Positions 9,009 to 17,751 of a stretch of DNA of 64,000 nucleotides are shown piece by piece. The position numbers and the translations under genes are program-made. A model generated the notes under the pieces. It did not search any database, was not told where the DNA came from, and was given only the letters and a program-made list of their open reading frames with translations. How positions within the stretch are numbered: position 1 is the first letter of the stretch; every line of letters starts with the position of its first letter. This stretch comes from CAIMWS01 sp964409245 (GTDB taxonomy: Bacteria; Verrucomicrobiota; Verrucomicrobiia; Limisphaerales; UBA1319): NCBI GenBank assembly GCA_964409245.1, contig CAYPCQ010000024.1, positions 1-64,000 on the forward strand, given 5' to 3'.

Positions 9009-10085
9009 CTAATTTTTGGCGGCGGCCGGCGGCCGGAACCAGGCCGGCTCCTTGTTGCTCAAGCCGTTGGTGGTCAGCATCACGAAATCGGCCGCCCCGG
9101 CCTGCTCCAAATCCACCGGCCCCGCGTGGTCCGCCCGCACCACCCCGATGTTCCAACCGGGGGCGTAAACGCCCATGATGGGCGCGTAATCCGCCCCGAA
9201 GGTGCCGGGTTTGGTGGGGTCGCCTTTCCCCTCCGGCCCCCGGCTGAAGCAGAGGTAGCGGCCATCGGGCGACCAGTCGATATGGTAGGTTTGCAGGTGT
9301 TTGTCCTGGACGGCCACCCGGGGCTTGCCGGTGCCGGGGTTTTCCGCCGCCAGATCCAGCGCCGCCACGCCGAGTTCATTGTCGGTCATGCCCCAGGCGA
9401 TGTGCCGGCCATCCGGGCTGATGCACGGCCGGCAGCCGGTGAGCTGGGGCAGGTTGACGATCCGGCTGCCCCGGGCCTCGATCAGCAGGATCGCGTGCCC
9501 GAAGCCCATCCCCGCGTGCACCGTGGCGGCGATCCACTGGCCGTTGGGCGCGAAGCACGGGTTGTAAAGGTGATGCAGCTGTGCGCTGTTCGGGTGGGGC
9601 GTGGTTTGGCCCGTGGCCAGGTCGTAAAAACTCATGCCCTTGGTGTAGTAATCGATCACGTTGAACTTCGGATATTCCTGGGGCAGGAAGCCGATGGTTT
9701 TGCCATCCGGGCTCCAAAACGGCTCGCGGGCGTGGTCCACCAGCTTTTTGCGGTTCCGGCCGTCATGGTCCATGACCCACAGGCTGCGCACCGTGTCGCG
9801 GCCCTCCCCTTCGTCCGCCACGCAGCAGATCTTCCCGCCGTCCGCCGCCACCTGCGGGAAGTGCTCATGGATGCCCGGCGTCCCGGTCAGGTTCACCGGC
9901 TGGGAGCCATCGGCGTTCATGGAAAAGATTTCCCAATTGCCGTCCACATAACTTTCGTAGGCGATTTTGAAGGGCGTTTCCTTCAGCTGTTGCCGCAAGG
10001 GAACCGGGCCGGCGGCGCTCGCACCAATGGCCCAGGCCAGCGCGGCGGCCAGCGGCGGAATCAGGGACAGGGATCGTTTCATCAT
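9009..10085 (-). CDS. exported TolB-like WD40/beta-propeller protein
   Basis: The product is about 358 residues with a Sec signal (MMKRSLSLIPPLAAALAWAI). It contains repeated propeller blades of the TolB/PD40 type: IFSMNADGSQPVNLT, PFWSPDGKTIGFLP, CISPDGRHIAWG, DWSPDGRYLCFS. Two adjacent ATG codons at 10085 and 10082 are both possible starts. By family, such proteins bind partners or ligands in the periplasm and are commonly annotated as Tol-Pal-like, but a role in the Tol system is not supported here because no tol or pal genes are near. It is the first gene of the minus-strand polysaccharide cluster, 12 bp before the GH127 gene. The 171 bp between it and the divergent gene at 10257 should hold the cluster promoter. 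Confidence 0.85.
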   Translation of the reverse strand: MMKRSLSLIPPLAAALAWAIGASAAGPVPLRQQLKETPFKIAYESYVDGNWEIFSMNADGSQPVNLTGTPGIHEHFPQVAADGGKICCVADEGEGRDTVRSLWVMDHDGRNRKKLVDHAREPFWSPDGKTIGFLPQEYPKFNVIDYYTKGMSFYDLATGQTTPHPNSAQLHHLYNPCFAPNGQWIAATVHAGMGFGHAILLIEARGSRIVNLPQLTGCRPCISPDGRHIAWGMTDNELGVAALDLAAENPGTGKPRVAVQDKHLQTYHIDWSPDGRYLCFSRGPEGKGDPTKPGTFGADYAPIMGVYAPGWNIGVVRADHAGPVDLEQAGAADFVMLTTNGLSNKEPAWFRPPAAAKN

Positions 10086-10256
10086 GCCCGCATAATAGAC
10101 CAGAGGCGCCCGCCTGGCGCAATACCGTCGTTGGGTTGCCGGGCCACCGAATTCCTGGCCCGGGATGGTCCGCCGCCCGGCCGCCGCCATGCGCCAGGAG
10201 GCGGTGTGCCAACTAATCATTGCTCCATGGCGCAGGCTCGGCTTCAATGGCTGCCC

Positions 10257-11288
10257 ATGCTGACACGCCGTCATTTTTTGACCATCCTGCCCGGAGCCTG
10301 GCTGGCCTCCCAAGCCGTTCCCCGGCGGCTCGCCGCCGGTCCGCTGGAAACCGGGGACGAAACCGCCACCCCGCCCGCCATTGGCGCCAGCCAGCGGGTG
10401 GCCGATCCCGCACGGCAGCCACCCGTGGAATTGGTCCCGGCCTCCTCGCTTTACTGCAAAATACTGCAGTTCACCGATCTTCACCTGCAGCAGAAAACCG
10501 AGGAGCTGGACGCCGCCACCTTCAGCGATTGCCGCCAGCAGCTAGCACGGCACCGGCCGGACTTGGTGGTGGTCACGGGGGATGCCTGGCACTCCAACCT
10601 GGAGGGAGCGGGCCGGCGGGGCCTGGAGCTGTTCATCAAAAACGCTTCCGGCTGGGGCGTGCCCTGGGCCTTTTGCTGGGGCAACCACGACCAGCTGGAC
10701 GATTACCAGCGGGGCCACGACTTATTGGAAAGCGCGCCCCATTCCCTTTACCGCGGTGGCCAGGCCCATGGCCATTACCGGATCGAGATCCGCACCGCCA
10801 GCCTGGGCGGGAGCCTGGCCGCCCGCTGCGACCTGTTCCTGCTCAACAGCGGCGCCACCGGCCTGGGTGCATTTTCCCTCGGCTGGCTGCGGTCGGCCAC
10901 CGGCCGCCTGCAAGCCACCCGGCCGGGGCCGCTGCCCGCTTTCGCCTTTTTCCACCTGCCCCTCCCGGATTACGAAAGCCGGATTGCCGGCGCCAATTTC
11001 CGCGGGCTCAAATTGTCCCACGTGGACCCCCTGCAAACCCACCCACAGGCGTATGCCACGCTGGCCGCCAGCAAAACCATCCGGGCCGGCTATTGCGGGC
11101 ACTGCCATGTGAATGATTACACCCTCAAAACCGGCGGCCCGGAGCTCGTGATGAGCCGCGCCACCGGCCGGGCCAGCTTCGGGGAGGAATATGCGGCCAA
11201 GGGCGCCAAGCTCATCGAAATTGAGCTGGCCACCGGCCAGTTCCAGCACCGGACGGTCTTCCCCAACGGCTCGGAATGGCTGGTGTGA
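10257..11288 (+). CDS. Tat-exported metallophosphoesterase (Dcr2/PAP29-like)
   Basis: The 343-residue product starts MLTRRHFLTILPGAWLASQA, a twin-arginine signal, so this ATG is preferred over one ten codons upstream (10227). Metallophosphoesterase motifs appear in order: FTDLHL with D74 and H76, VTGDAWHSN, CWGNHDQ, FFHLPLPDY and AGYCGHCHVND. This pattern is that of the DCR2/purple-acid-phosphatase-29-like branch, which hydrolyses phosphomonoesters or diesters with two metals. It is transcribed divergently from the glycan cluster and could be co-regulated with it from the shared 171-bp region. Substrate unknown. It is not closely similar by eye to the other phosphoesterase at 5377-6522. Confidence 0.87.
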   Translation: MLTRRHFLTILPGAWLASQAVPRRLAAGPLETGDETATPPAIGASQRVADPARQPPVELVPASSLYCKILQFTDLHLQQKTEELDAATFSDCRQQLARHRPDLVVVTGDAWHSNLEGAGRRGLELFIKNASGWGVPWAFCWGNHDQLDDYQRGHDLLESAPHSLYRGGQAHGHYRIEIRTASLGGSLAARCDLFLLNSGATGLGAFSLGWLRSATGRLQATRPGPLPAFAFFHLPLPDYESRIAGANFRGLKLSHVDPLQTHPQAYATLAASKTIRAGYCGHCHVNDYTLKTGGPELVMSRATGRASFGEEYAAKGAKLIEIELATGQFQHRTVFPNGSEWLV

Positions 11289-11733
11289 TCCGCGGGCCAG
11301 GACGCCCGCCGGCTCGAGCATCCACCGCCAGGTTCTGGCGGCGGCGGCCGAGCCTGCGCCGCGTAATATCACCCACCACCAGGTGCATTTATCACGGTAC
11401 GTTTGGAACCCGTTTGGCTTCAGAAAAGAAAAATGGCGTATGTCTACCGGGTCATTTATACCTGGCTGAGTGTATAGCGCACTCTGGGAAGCAATTTGGT
11501 TGCCCGCCGCTGCCGCGGATGTCATTCTAGCCAGTGTAGGCCAGCGAACCCTGGTGCGGTAGGCATCCAAAGTTGTGGCCTCCGCAAGCAGCATCCTGCA
11601 ACCAGGAATCCCGGGCAAGGTGGGTTTTTTACATGCGGTTGCTGCTGGATCCAATGGCCGTCCCTAATGGACGTTTATTTGCGTTTTTGGTTTCGGTGAA
11701 CTATCTGTAGCACATGTCCATTACCTGGCTTTT
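11289..11733 (+). other. intergenic region, no gene seen
   Basis: This 445-bp gap separates the phosphoesterase from the sigma-54 activator. The few short open frames have no start context or protein likeness. I looked for a -24/-12 element, because the downstream gene is a sigma-54 activator, and did not find a convincing TGGC-N8-TTGC. The last 100 bp are AT-richer and probably hold the promoter of the regulator. Confidence 0.5.
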
Positions 11734-13101
11734 ATGAAACCGGCTTTACTGATCGTAGAAGACGCCGAAGACATCCGTTCGCAAATGAAATGGGCGCTGG
11801 CTGGTGATTACCAGGTATTCCTGGCTGAAGACCGCGCTTCCGCCGTCAAATGTTTCGCGGAACATCGCCCTTTGGTAGTGCTGCTGGACCTGGGTTTACC
11901 GCCCGCCATAGCCGATAATTCCGAAGGCCTCAACACTTTGGCGGAAATCCTCGCCCTCGAAGCCGCCACCAAGATCATCATTGCCTCCGGACAGTCCGAC
12001 CGGCCCAACGCCTTGGCCGCCATCGGCCAGGGCGCATATGATTTCATGTGCAAACCGGTGGAAATCGCCGAGCTGAAGATCATCCTGAAACGCGCCTTTT
12101 ACGTGGCCCAGATCGAGCGCGAATTCCGCACCCTGCAAGCCCGGCAGGCGGCCAGCGGCGAGTCCGCCATCGGGCTGCTGGGCACCAGCGCCCCCATGCA
12201 GGAAGTAATTGCCAAAGTCAGGAAAGTGGCTCCCTCCGCCGCCCCGGTATTGATCCTGGGCGAGAGCGGCACGGGCAAGGAAATGACTTCCCGGGCCATC
12301 CACAGCCTGAGCCCGCGCAAAAACGCCCCGTTGATCACCATCAATTGCGCCGCCATCCCCGAAGCGCTGCTCGAAAGCGAACTTTTCGGCCACGAGAAAG
12401 GCGCCTTCACCGGGGCCCACGCCCAGCGGCCGGGCCGTATCGAAGCCGCCCATGGGGGAACCCTGTTCCTGGATGAGATCGGGGATCTGCCCCTGCCGCT
12501 CCAGGCCAAACTGCTCCGTTTCCTTCAGGAATCGACCATCGAGCGGGTCGGGGGCCGCAAAACCATTGCGGTCGATGCCCGGGTGGTCGCCGCCACCAAT
12601 GTGGACCTGGGCCAGGCGACCGCCGAGGGCAAATTCCGCGAGGACTTGTTCTATCGCCTCGCCGTCATCACCATCAAGGTGCCAGCCCTGCGGGAGCGCC
12701 CCAACGACATCGTCCTGCTGGCCAAGGCATTCTTGAAGAGGTTCGCTGAAAAAGAGAATAAAAATGGCTGCCACTTCAGCCGCCCGGCCCTGGCGGCCCT
12801 CTGCGAATATGCCTGGCCGGGGAATGTCCGCGAATTGGAAAACCGGGTCAAACGCGCGGTGATCATGGCCGATGGCAAAGCCCTGACGCCGGCCGATCTG
12901 GAATTGGCGCCGCAGGAGAATCCCGGGCAAGTCCGCACGCTCCGGGAAGCCCGGGAAGAACTGGACCGCCGGATGCTTTCCCACGCCCTGGCGCGGAATA
13001 ACGGCAAAATCGCCCCCGCCGCCGCCGAACTCGGCATCAGCCGCCCCACTTTCTATGAGATCATGGAAAGGCTCGGTTTCGAGAAGCAAACTTCCGATTG
13101 A
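11734..13101 (+). CDS. prsR: sigma-54-dependent response regulator, PrsR/PEP-CTERM-box type
   Basis: The 455-residue protein has three parts: a receiver domain (phospho-accepting D52 in LLDLGLPP; K107 in CKPVE), an AAA+ sigma-54 activation domain (Walker A GESGTGKE at 176-183, the sigma-54 contact loop GAFTGA at 223-228, GTLFLDEIGDLPL Walker B), and a Fis-type helix-turn-helix at the C-terminus (PAAAELGISRPTFYEIMERL). The order and the receiver sequence fit the PrsR subgroup, the PEP-CTERM-box response regulators that turn on exopolysaccharide and sorted-protein genes from sigma-54 promoters. The usual partner kinase PrsK and the exosortase are not in this window, so the subgroup name is a family-level inference. 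It appears to be transcribed alone. Confidence 0.85.
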   Translation: MKPALLIVEDAEDIRSQMKWALAGDYQVFLAEDRASAVKCFAEHRPLVVLLDLGLPPAIADNSEGLNTLAEILALEAATKIIIASGQSDRPNALAAIGQGAYDFMCKPVEIAELKIILKRAFYVAQIEREFRTLQARQAASGESAIGLLGTSAPMQEVIAKVRKVAPSAAPVLILGESGTGKEMTSRAIHSLSPRKNAPLITINCAAIPEALLESELFGHEKGAFTGAHAQRPGRIEAAHGGTLFLDEIGDLPLPLQAKLLRFLQESTIERVGGRKTIAVDARVVAATNVDLGQATAEGKFREDLFYRLAVITIKVPALRERPNDIVLLAKAFLKRFAEKENKNGCHFSRPALAALCEYAWPGNVRELENRVKRAVIMADGKALTPADLELAPQENPGQVRTLREAREELDRRMLSHALARNNGKIAPAAAELGISRPTFYEIMERLGFEKQTSD

Positions 13102-13123
13102 TTGGGCAAATGTAAAAGGGGAA

Positions 13124-13150
13124 ACCACGGATCACACGGGCCACACGGAT
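13124..13150 (+). repeat. short degenerate CCACGGATCACACGG-type repeat
   Basis: Three 9-base-like units (CCACGGAT, CACACGGGC, CACACGGAT) follow one another just after the sigma-54 regulator gene. This wording (cacggat repeated) is a common dispersed intergenic repeat in environmental bacterial genomes. Only this one copy is seen in the window. The rest of the 257-bp gap up to 13358 shows no gene. Confidence 0.55.
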
Positions 13151-13358
13151 AGGGGATTGAGATTTCAGGGGCAAGGATTGCGGCCAGGCCAAAGCGGCGC
13201 AGCGGCGCACGCATTCCAAAAGCTCGCGCCCACTCCATGGCCCTTCGCGCAGGCGGCGCCTTGCGGTCTCCGCCAGGTTTTGGAGTGGCCCGGTCGGCGG
13301 CGCCATCACTTCCCTCCCAACTGCCTGGACACGGTCCAGCCGTATCCCGGCAATTGGC

Positions 13359-15836
13359 TCATCTTTGCTGGAGCAGGTGCTGGACGAGGAAATCCGCGCG
13401 CCGGCGTGAGCCGTAAGGGGTTTCGGCCGCGCCATGGCTGGCGCCCACGATGACGACCAGGTCGAAATCCTGGTTGGCTTTCTGCAAGGCGCCCACCACT
13501 TGCATGGTCGAGGCCGGGTCCACGTTGCTGTCCAATTCCCCCACCACGAGCATCAGCTTGCCCTGCAGGAGGTGGGCATTCACGGCGTTGGAATTGTCCG
13601 CGTAGGATTTATCCACCGGCCAGCCCATCCATTGCTCGTTCCACCAGATTTTGTCCATGCGGTTGTCGTGGCAGCCGCAGTCGGCCACGGCCACCCGGTA
13701 AAAATCGCCGTGCCACAGGAGGGCGGCCAGCGCATTCTGGCCGCCGGCGGACCCGCCGTAAATGCCCACCCGCCCCAGGTCCATTTCCGGCCGGCTGGCG
13801 GCGGCGGCCTTCAGCCAGGCGATCCGATCCGGAAAACCGGCGTCGCGCAGGTTCTTGAAGCAGACGTCGTGGAATTTCTTGGAGCGTCCGGCGGTGCCCA
13901 TGCCGTCGCATTGCACCACGATGATCCCCCGGTCGGCGATCTGCTGCTGGTGCCCGTAGCGCGCCCGGAAGGCCTTGGGGGCAAAAAAGCCCTGCGGGCC
14001 GGCGTAGATGTTTTCCACCACGGGGTATTTTTTCGCGGGATCGAAATCCCGGGGCCGGATGATGACGCCAAAAATATCGGCCGCCCCGTCCCGGCCCCTG
14101 GCGGTGAACCGTTCCGGCCAGCGGCCGTGGCGGGCGGCGAGCGCCTCGGCGGCGTCGGCGGTTTCCAGCGCGCACACCAGGCCCCCCGGCCCGGCCCGGC
14201 GCAGCTCGTGCACCGGCGGGAGGTCCACCCGGGACCAGGTGTCGATGAAACAGGCATCGCCGGGGTTCCATTGGACGCTGTGCTGGCCATCGCCCTGCGT
14301 CAGCACCTGGAGCCGGGAGCCGTCCAGGTCCACCCGGCAAAAATGGGTGTAATAAGGATCCTGGCCTGGGATAAGGCCACCGGCGCGGAACCAGACCTGG
14401 CGTTTTTCCCGGTCCAGGTGCGTGATCCCCTGCACCACCCAGGGCCCCTGGGTGATTTGGTTTTTCACGCGGCCGTTTTCGGCGTCGTAAAGCCAGAGGT
14501 GGTTCCACCCGTCGCGCTCGGACATCCAGACCACTTCCTGGTCGCCCAGCCATTCGCAGTAATAATTCCCGGAATAGCAGACAAACGTGTCACTGCGCTC
14601 CACGATGAGCGGCCGGGCCACCCCCGACTGCGCGCCCACCGCCACCAGCCGCAGCACCTGGTGCCCGCGCTGGTTGTAGACAAAGGTGAACCGGGAGGAA
14701 TCCGCGGCCCACCGGAGATCCTCGATGCTCCACGGGTTGGCGAAAAGCTCCTCCGCGATGGGCACCTGCCGGCGGGAGGCCACGTGGAACAATTGCGGCC
14801 GGGGATGGGCCACCCGGTCGCCCGGTTTCAGGTAATCCATGGTCCGCAGCTTGGGCTGCAGCTGGTCCTTGGGGGAGGACTCCACGATATTGACCGGGTG
14901 TTCCTGCCCTTTCTCCACGCGCATCGCGGCCAGCTTTTCCGAGTCCGGCGACCACCAGAGCCGGTCGGTGGCGTAGCTGTCGCCGGGCTTGCCGTCCCGG
15001 CTCAAGGGCCATTCCTCGCCGGTTTTCCGGGAGCGCAGATGCAGGTTGTTGTCCTTGAGGAAGACGGTCCATTGGCCGTCCGGTGAATCGGCGCCGCCCG
15101 GGTTGGGGCGGCGGGCCCGGCGCTGGGGCGCGGTGGCCGGCCTGGCGGTGGCGCCCGAGCCATCCACCACCGCGGTGGAGCGCTCCCCGGTGGCCTCGAA
15201 GACGCCCAGGATTTTGCCCGCTGGGTCCGCCGCCAGCCAGACGTGCCCGGCAAAGGTGTGCTGGTCCCATTGCCCGCCCGGCTTGAGGGACGCATAACGG
15301 CGGCGCCCGCCTTCGCTGTCCAGCCAGAACAGGTCGATGTCCCCCGCGGTGCGATTGAGGAACCGGAGGCTGGTTTCCTCGCCGGTGCGGCGGCTGGGCC
15401 GGGGCTGCAGCGAGGCGGGCAGCGAGGCGGCGGCGGCAGGCTCCGCCGTCCGTTCTTTCAATTCATAGCTCCGCAGGTTCAGCAGCCAGGATTTCCCCGG
15501 CCCGTGCAGCTCCACGGAGCCCAGGTCCTCCGCGAAGGCCAGCTGGTCAATGGGCAGCTGGTCCGCCGCGGCGGGGTGGCCGGCCTTTTGGAGCAACTCC
15601 GCCACCCGCTGGTGGTCGAAGGCCGCCCGGCGGACTCCCGGGCCCGCCTCCACCAGGATGAATTCGCGCGCGCCGCCCGGGTTGTCGTTGCGGTACCAGA
15701 AGCAGGTCCGGCCCGCAAACCAGTGGGGTTCCAGGCGTTCCCGGTACACTTTGGGCTCCGGCTGCGCGGCCCAGCCGCACCCGGCCGCCAGCCAGCCTGC
15801 AACAACCCCTGAAACCGCCGTCTTAATAATGCGCAT
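13359..15836 (-). CDS. exported S9 family prolyl oligopeptidase / DPP IV-like peptidase
   Basis: The 825-residue protein starts with a Sec signal (MRIIKTAVSGVVAGWLAAGC, possibly a lipoprotein, with Cys 20 after LAAG). The ATG at 15836 was chosen because the signal begins there. The first 550 residues form a DPP IV N-terminal propeller (SPDGQWTVFLKDNNLHLRSR, WWSPDSEKLAAMRVEKGQEH). The last 250 are the alpha/beta-hydrolase peptidase domain with the triad S696 (YGGSAGG), D769 (GELDSNVDP) and H801 (GASHGA). Family members cleave dipeptides or peptides after proline, or other short peptides, outside the cytoplasm. It is monocistronic; convergent with the regulator gene. Highly confident family call, exact specificity unknown. 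Confidence 0.92.
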   Translation of the reverse strand: MRIIKTAVSGVVAGWLAAGCGWAAQPEPKVYRERLEPHWFAGRTCFWYRNDNPGGAREFILVEAGPGVRRAAFDHQRVAELLQKAGHPAAADQLPIDQLAFAEDLGSVELHGPGKSWLLNLRSYELKERTAEPAAAASLPASLQPRPSRRTGEETSLRFLNRTAGDIDLFWLDSEGGRRRYASLKPGGQWDQHTFAGHVWLAADPAGKILGVFEATGERSTAVVDGSGATARPATAPQRRARRPNPGGADSPDGQWTVFLKDNNLHLRSRKTGEEWPLSRDGKPGDSYATDRLWWSPDSEKLAAMRVEKGQEHPVNIVESSPKDQLQPKLRTMDYLKPGDRVAHPRPQLFHVASRRQVPIAEELFANPWSIEDLRWAADSSRFTFVYNQRGHQVLRLVAVGAQSGVARPLIVERSDTFVCYSGNYYCEWLGDQEVVWMSERDGWNHLWLYDAENGRVKNQITQGPWVVQGITHLDREKRQVWFRAGGLIPGQDPYYTHFCRVDLDGSRLQVLTQGDGQHSVQWNPGDACFIDTWSRVDLPPVHELRRAGPGGLVCALETADAAEALAARHGRWPERFTARGRDGAADIFGVIIRPRDFDPAKKYPVVENIYAGPQGFFAPKAFRARYGHQQQIADRGIIVVQCDGMGTAGRSKKFHDVCFKNLRDAGFPDRIAWLKAAAASRPEMDLGRVGIYGGSAGGQNALAALLWHGDFYRVAVADCGCHDNRMDKIWWNEQWMGWPVDKSYADNSNAVNAHLLQGKLMLVVGELDSNVDPASTMQVVGALQKANQDFDLVVIVGASHGAAETPYGSRRRADFLVQHLLQQR

Positions 15837-15902
15837 GCCGGAGGTTGTAACAGCCTCGGAGCCGTACGTAAAGACGGCGGTCCGGGCAAAATCCTCACTT
15901 AA

Positions 15903-16184
15903 ACCTGTTACCACTGGGGGCCAGAGGCGGCGTTCATCCTGGCGGTGCTCAGCTGTAATCCGCCCCGGATATTCCAGCGGCATTGTGGGTGTTTGCAGCG
16001 GGTGACGGCCTCGGCGTTGCGTTTTCGGTTGTTCACGACCGGGGGTATTATCAGCAACACGGCGGGGGTAAAGACGATTCGGTTGGCGGTGCGGGGGCAG
16101 GCGGATCGGGCGTGGTGGCGGGCGTTGATCGAGAAGATGGGCCGTTGGATACCCAACCGCAATGCAGTTGGGTTAACCCCTTAA
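15903..16184 (+). pseudogene. IS1380-like transposase C-terminal remnant
   Basis: The frame is open for 93 codons after a stop at 15900-15902 and ends in TAA. Its product includes RVTASALRFRLFTTGG, a hydrophobic-charged mix, and AWWRALIEKMGRW. This resembles the tail of DDE transposases of the IS1380 group, where an Arg/Leu-rich segment and a WWR...L..K end are common. The catalytic domain is absent, because the upstream DNA is the start of the S9 peptidase gene. It is therefore a decayed fragment. The family is assigned from sequence character only, so treat it as moderate to low. It lies close to the AT-richer RHS-core operon. Confidence 0.45.
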
Positions 16185-16188
16185 AAGC

Positions 16189-16230
16189 CTGACGCAGCCA
16201 GGGGAAATGAAGACACATTTCCGGCGTCAG
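16189..16230. repeat. nested hairpin beside the transposase remnant
   Basis: CTGACGC (16189-16195) pairs with GCGTCAG (16224-16230), and inside it GGAAATG (16203-16209) pairs with CATTTCC (16216-16222) around a 6-nt loop. It begins five bases after the TAA of the transposase remnant, so it may be an insertion-sequence end or its terminator. No T-run follows. Confidence 0.55.
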
Positions 16231-16453
16231 CCACCTTGGGAAACCGGTCAGGTCGGAGTGTTGGGATCCTGGGCGCTTGCCCCCAACATGCCGGATGTGA
16301 GCCGCGCTGCCGTCTGTGGTTGAAGCAGGGAGGGAAATTTTGCCTGAACAACCACCTGCAACTGTATTGTTACGGCTTGGTTCTATTTTTAGTTGATTGT
16401 AAAAACCATGGCCTTGGGTTTCCTCAACGAGATACGATAATAAGAAAATAATA

Positions 16454-16930
16454 TTAAAGCTTTGCTTCAATGGCCTTTATTTTCGGTATTACTTTATAAA
16501 GATTCTTTTCAATGAACATAATCTCCTCGATTCTTTCTTTCTGCTCCTTGGCTGAATACCTCTTTGCTTCTTCCAGAAACTTAGGAAAAATATCGAGATC
16601 ACGGTCTGTATATTTGGCGTAAAAAAGAGATATAACAACCATTCTAGTTGTGCGGAAGGGACTACGCCACCAAGCAAGTTCAACAGTATCTCTTTTCCCA
16701 TTACGCCATAATATTACTGCGGCTTCCAAGCCTTCGGAAAATCTTAACTGATCATATTCTGCCGAAAAATTATTATTAGAATAAGATTTATTAGATTTGA
16801 TGTTATTTTCGATACGGTCCAAGACCGTAATAAATTCTTCACATCTTATTTGATCATCCCCATTTGCTGTGATAATAAATAAAATGATACCTATAAATAA
16901 TATAAAGAAGCTTTTACCTTTGCGGAACAT
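16454..16930 (-). CDS. small exported protein, candidate immunity/partner of the RHS-core protein
   Basis: The 158-residue product begins MFRKGKSFFILFIGIILFII, a signal peptide or single anchor, followed by a charged, helix-rich domain (GDDQIRCEEFITVLDRIENN). I recognise no family. The start at 16930 is fixed by a perfect AGGAGG eight bases upstream, inside the end of the RHS-core gene, so the two genes overlap by 17 bp. The gene is clearly AT-richer than the surrounding chromosome and has AT-rich codon use (many AAT, ATA, TTA). Tight coupling, small size, export and position after a possible secreted protease-like protein suggest it is an immunity or inhibitor protein. That is inference from context only. 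Confidence 0.7.
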   Translation of the reverse strand: MFRKGKSFFILFIGIILFIITANGDDQIRCEEFITVLDRIENNIKSNKSYSNNNFSAEYDQLRFSEGLEAAVILWRNGKRDTVELAWWRSPFRTTRMVVISLFYAKYTDRDLDIFPKFLEEAKRYSAKEQKERIEEIMFIEKNLYKVIPKIKAIEAKL

Positions 16931-17738
16931 ATATTGCACCTCCTGGTATTGGCGTGGGCGGCTTGCCTCCAGTACTTTCATACCATTGATCGCCGGAAGT
17001 CTTTCCTGGGATCCAATCGTCAGAAAGCCACTCGCTGCCACGTTTTTGGGGAGAACAAAATCCTCCTGCGGCAACTATTCGGCAACCGGTTATTCGCGAT
17101 AATTCCTTGATTAAAGGCACCAAATTGCAGCCATAAAATTGGATCAAGCAGGGCTTGCAGAAAATAATCTGCTTGGAATTAACCACCTCCTGCAAATCTT
17201 CTGTCGAGCGGGAATTAACACCCCGTGTTTGATATTCTTTGTCATCAGGTGCAAAAAAACCATTTGGACCATTTTCCGAAGATGGCAGGCTCGGACGTGG
17301 AGATCCTCTACCGTGTGTGGCAATAGAAAAAGTTTTAATACAGCAATTATTCTTTGATAGACGCTCCATCTGATCCAACAGTTCCTTTCCATTTGAAAAG
17401 CCACGGACATTAGGATTATTTCGACCCCCGGCAATATCCAGAAAAAAGCCATTTTGTGAACTTCCGTTTTCGTCTTGGTAGCCGGTCGCTCCAGCACCTC
17501 CAGAAACCGGTTTGAGCCTGGGATTACTAGATGAGGCTTCATTGCCGATGTAATCAAAATAGTTAATAGCATCATTCAATACGTATTCATAAATATTAAG
17601 TCCGCCTCTTTCGGCAAGCGGATCTCTGGATAGCCAGCGTCCGGTGTTCGGGCTATACCATCGCATGGCGTTGGTTTCTGTTGCGATGAGTAAGAGTGCG
17701 GCAAATGCCATGGTCACGATTTTGGGGATGGGACTCAT
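16914..17738 (-). CDS. secreted RHS-core protein with caspase-like (DUF4347-like) C-terminal domain
   Basis: The 274-residue protein has a Sec signal (1-24), then one RHS-repeat-associated core motif (25-66: RWYSPNTGRWLSRDPLAE, GGLNIYEYVLND, FDYIGNEA), then a variable-looking domain. There are no YD repeats before the core, so it is an orphan tip. In the tail, TFSIATHGRG (H142) and CLIQFYGCNL (C204), followed by TGCRIVAAGG, give the strand-His-Gly / strand-Gly-Cys order of clan CD (caspase-like) folds. YGCN plus a following 'TG.RIVAA' is close to DUF4347. This suggests a cysteine protease-like effector, though activity is unproven. It starts 13 bp after the transglutaminase-like gene, with GCAGGA upstream, and overlaps the small gene after it. 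Confidence 0.75.
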   Translation of the reverse strand: MSPIPKIVTMAFAALLLIATETNAMRWYSPNTGRWLSRDPLAERGGLNIYEYVLNDAINYFDYIGNEASSSNPRLKPVSGGAGATGYQDENGSSQNGFFLDIAGGRNNPNVRGFSNGKELLDQMERLSKNNCCIKTFSIATHGRGSPRPSLPSSENGPNGFFAPDDKEYQTRGVNSRSTEDLQEVVNSKQIIFCKPCLIQFYGCNLVPLIKELSRITGCRIVAAGGFCSPQKRGSEWLSDDWIPGKTSGDQWYESTGGKPPTPIPGGAIYVPQR

Positions 17739-17751
17739 AGTGTCCTGCTTT

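Larger units (their letters stand above)
15837..16453 (+). other. 617-bp intergenic region with mobile-element traces
   Basis: No intact gene is present. The left half carries a probable transposase tail (15903-16184) followed by a nested hairpin (16189-16230). A further small dyad (CCCAAC/GTTGGG at 16152-16172) and TGTTGGG/CCCAACA near 16257-16289 are also present. Base composition changes from GC-rich to AT-rich at about 16330, at the edge of the RHS-core operon. Confidence 0.55.

Noticed and set aside
6528..10256. Long plus-strand frame leading into the Tat phosphoesterase
   Set aside because: The real gene starts at 10257 with a twin-arginine signal; the upstream part is antisense to GH127 and the TolB-like gene.
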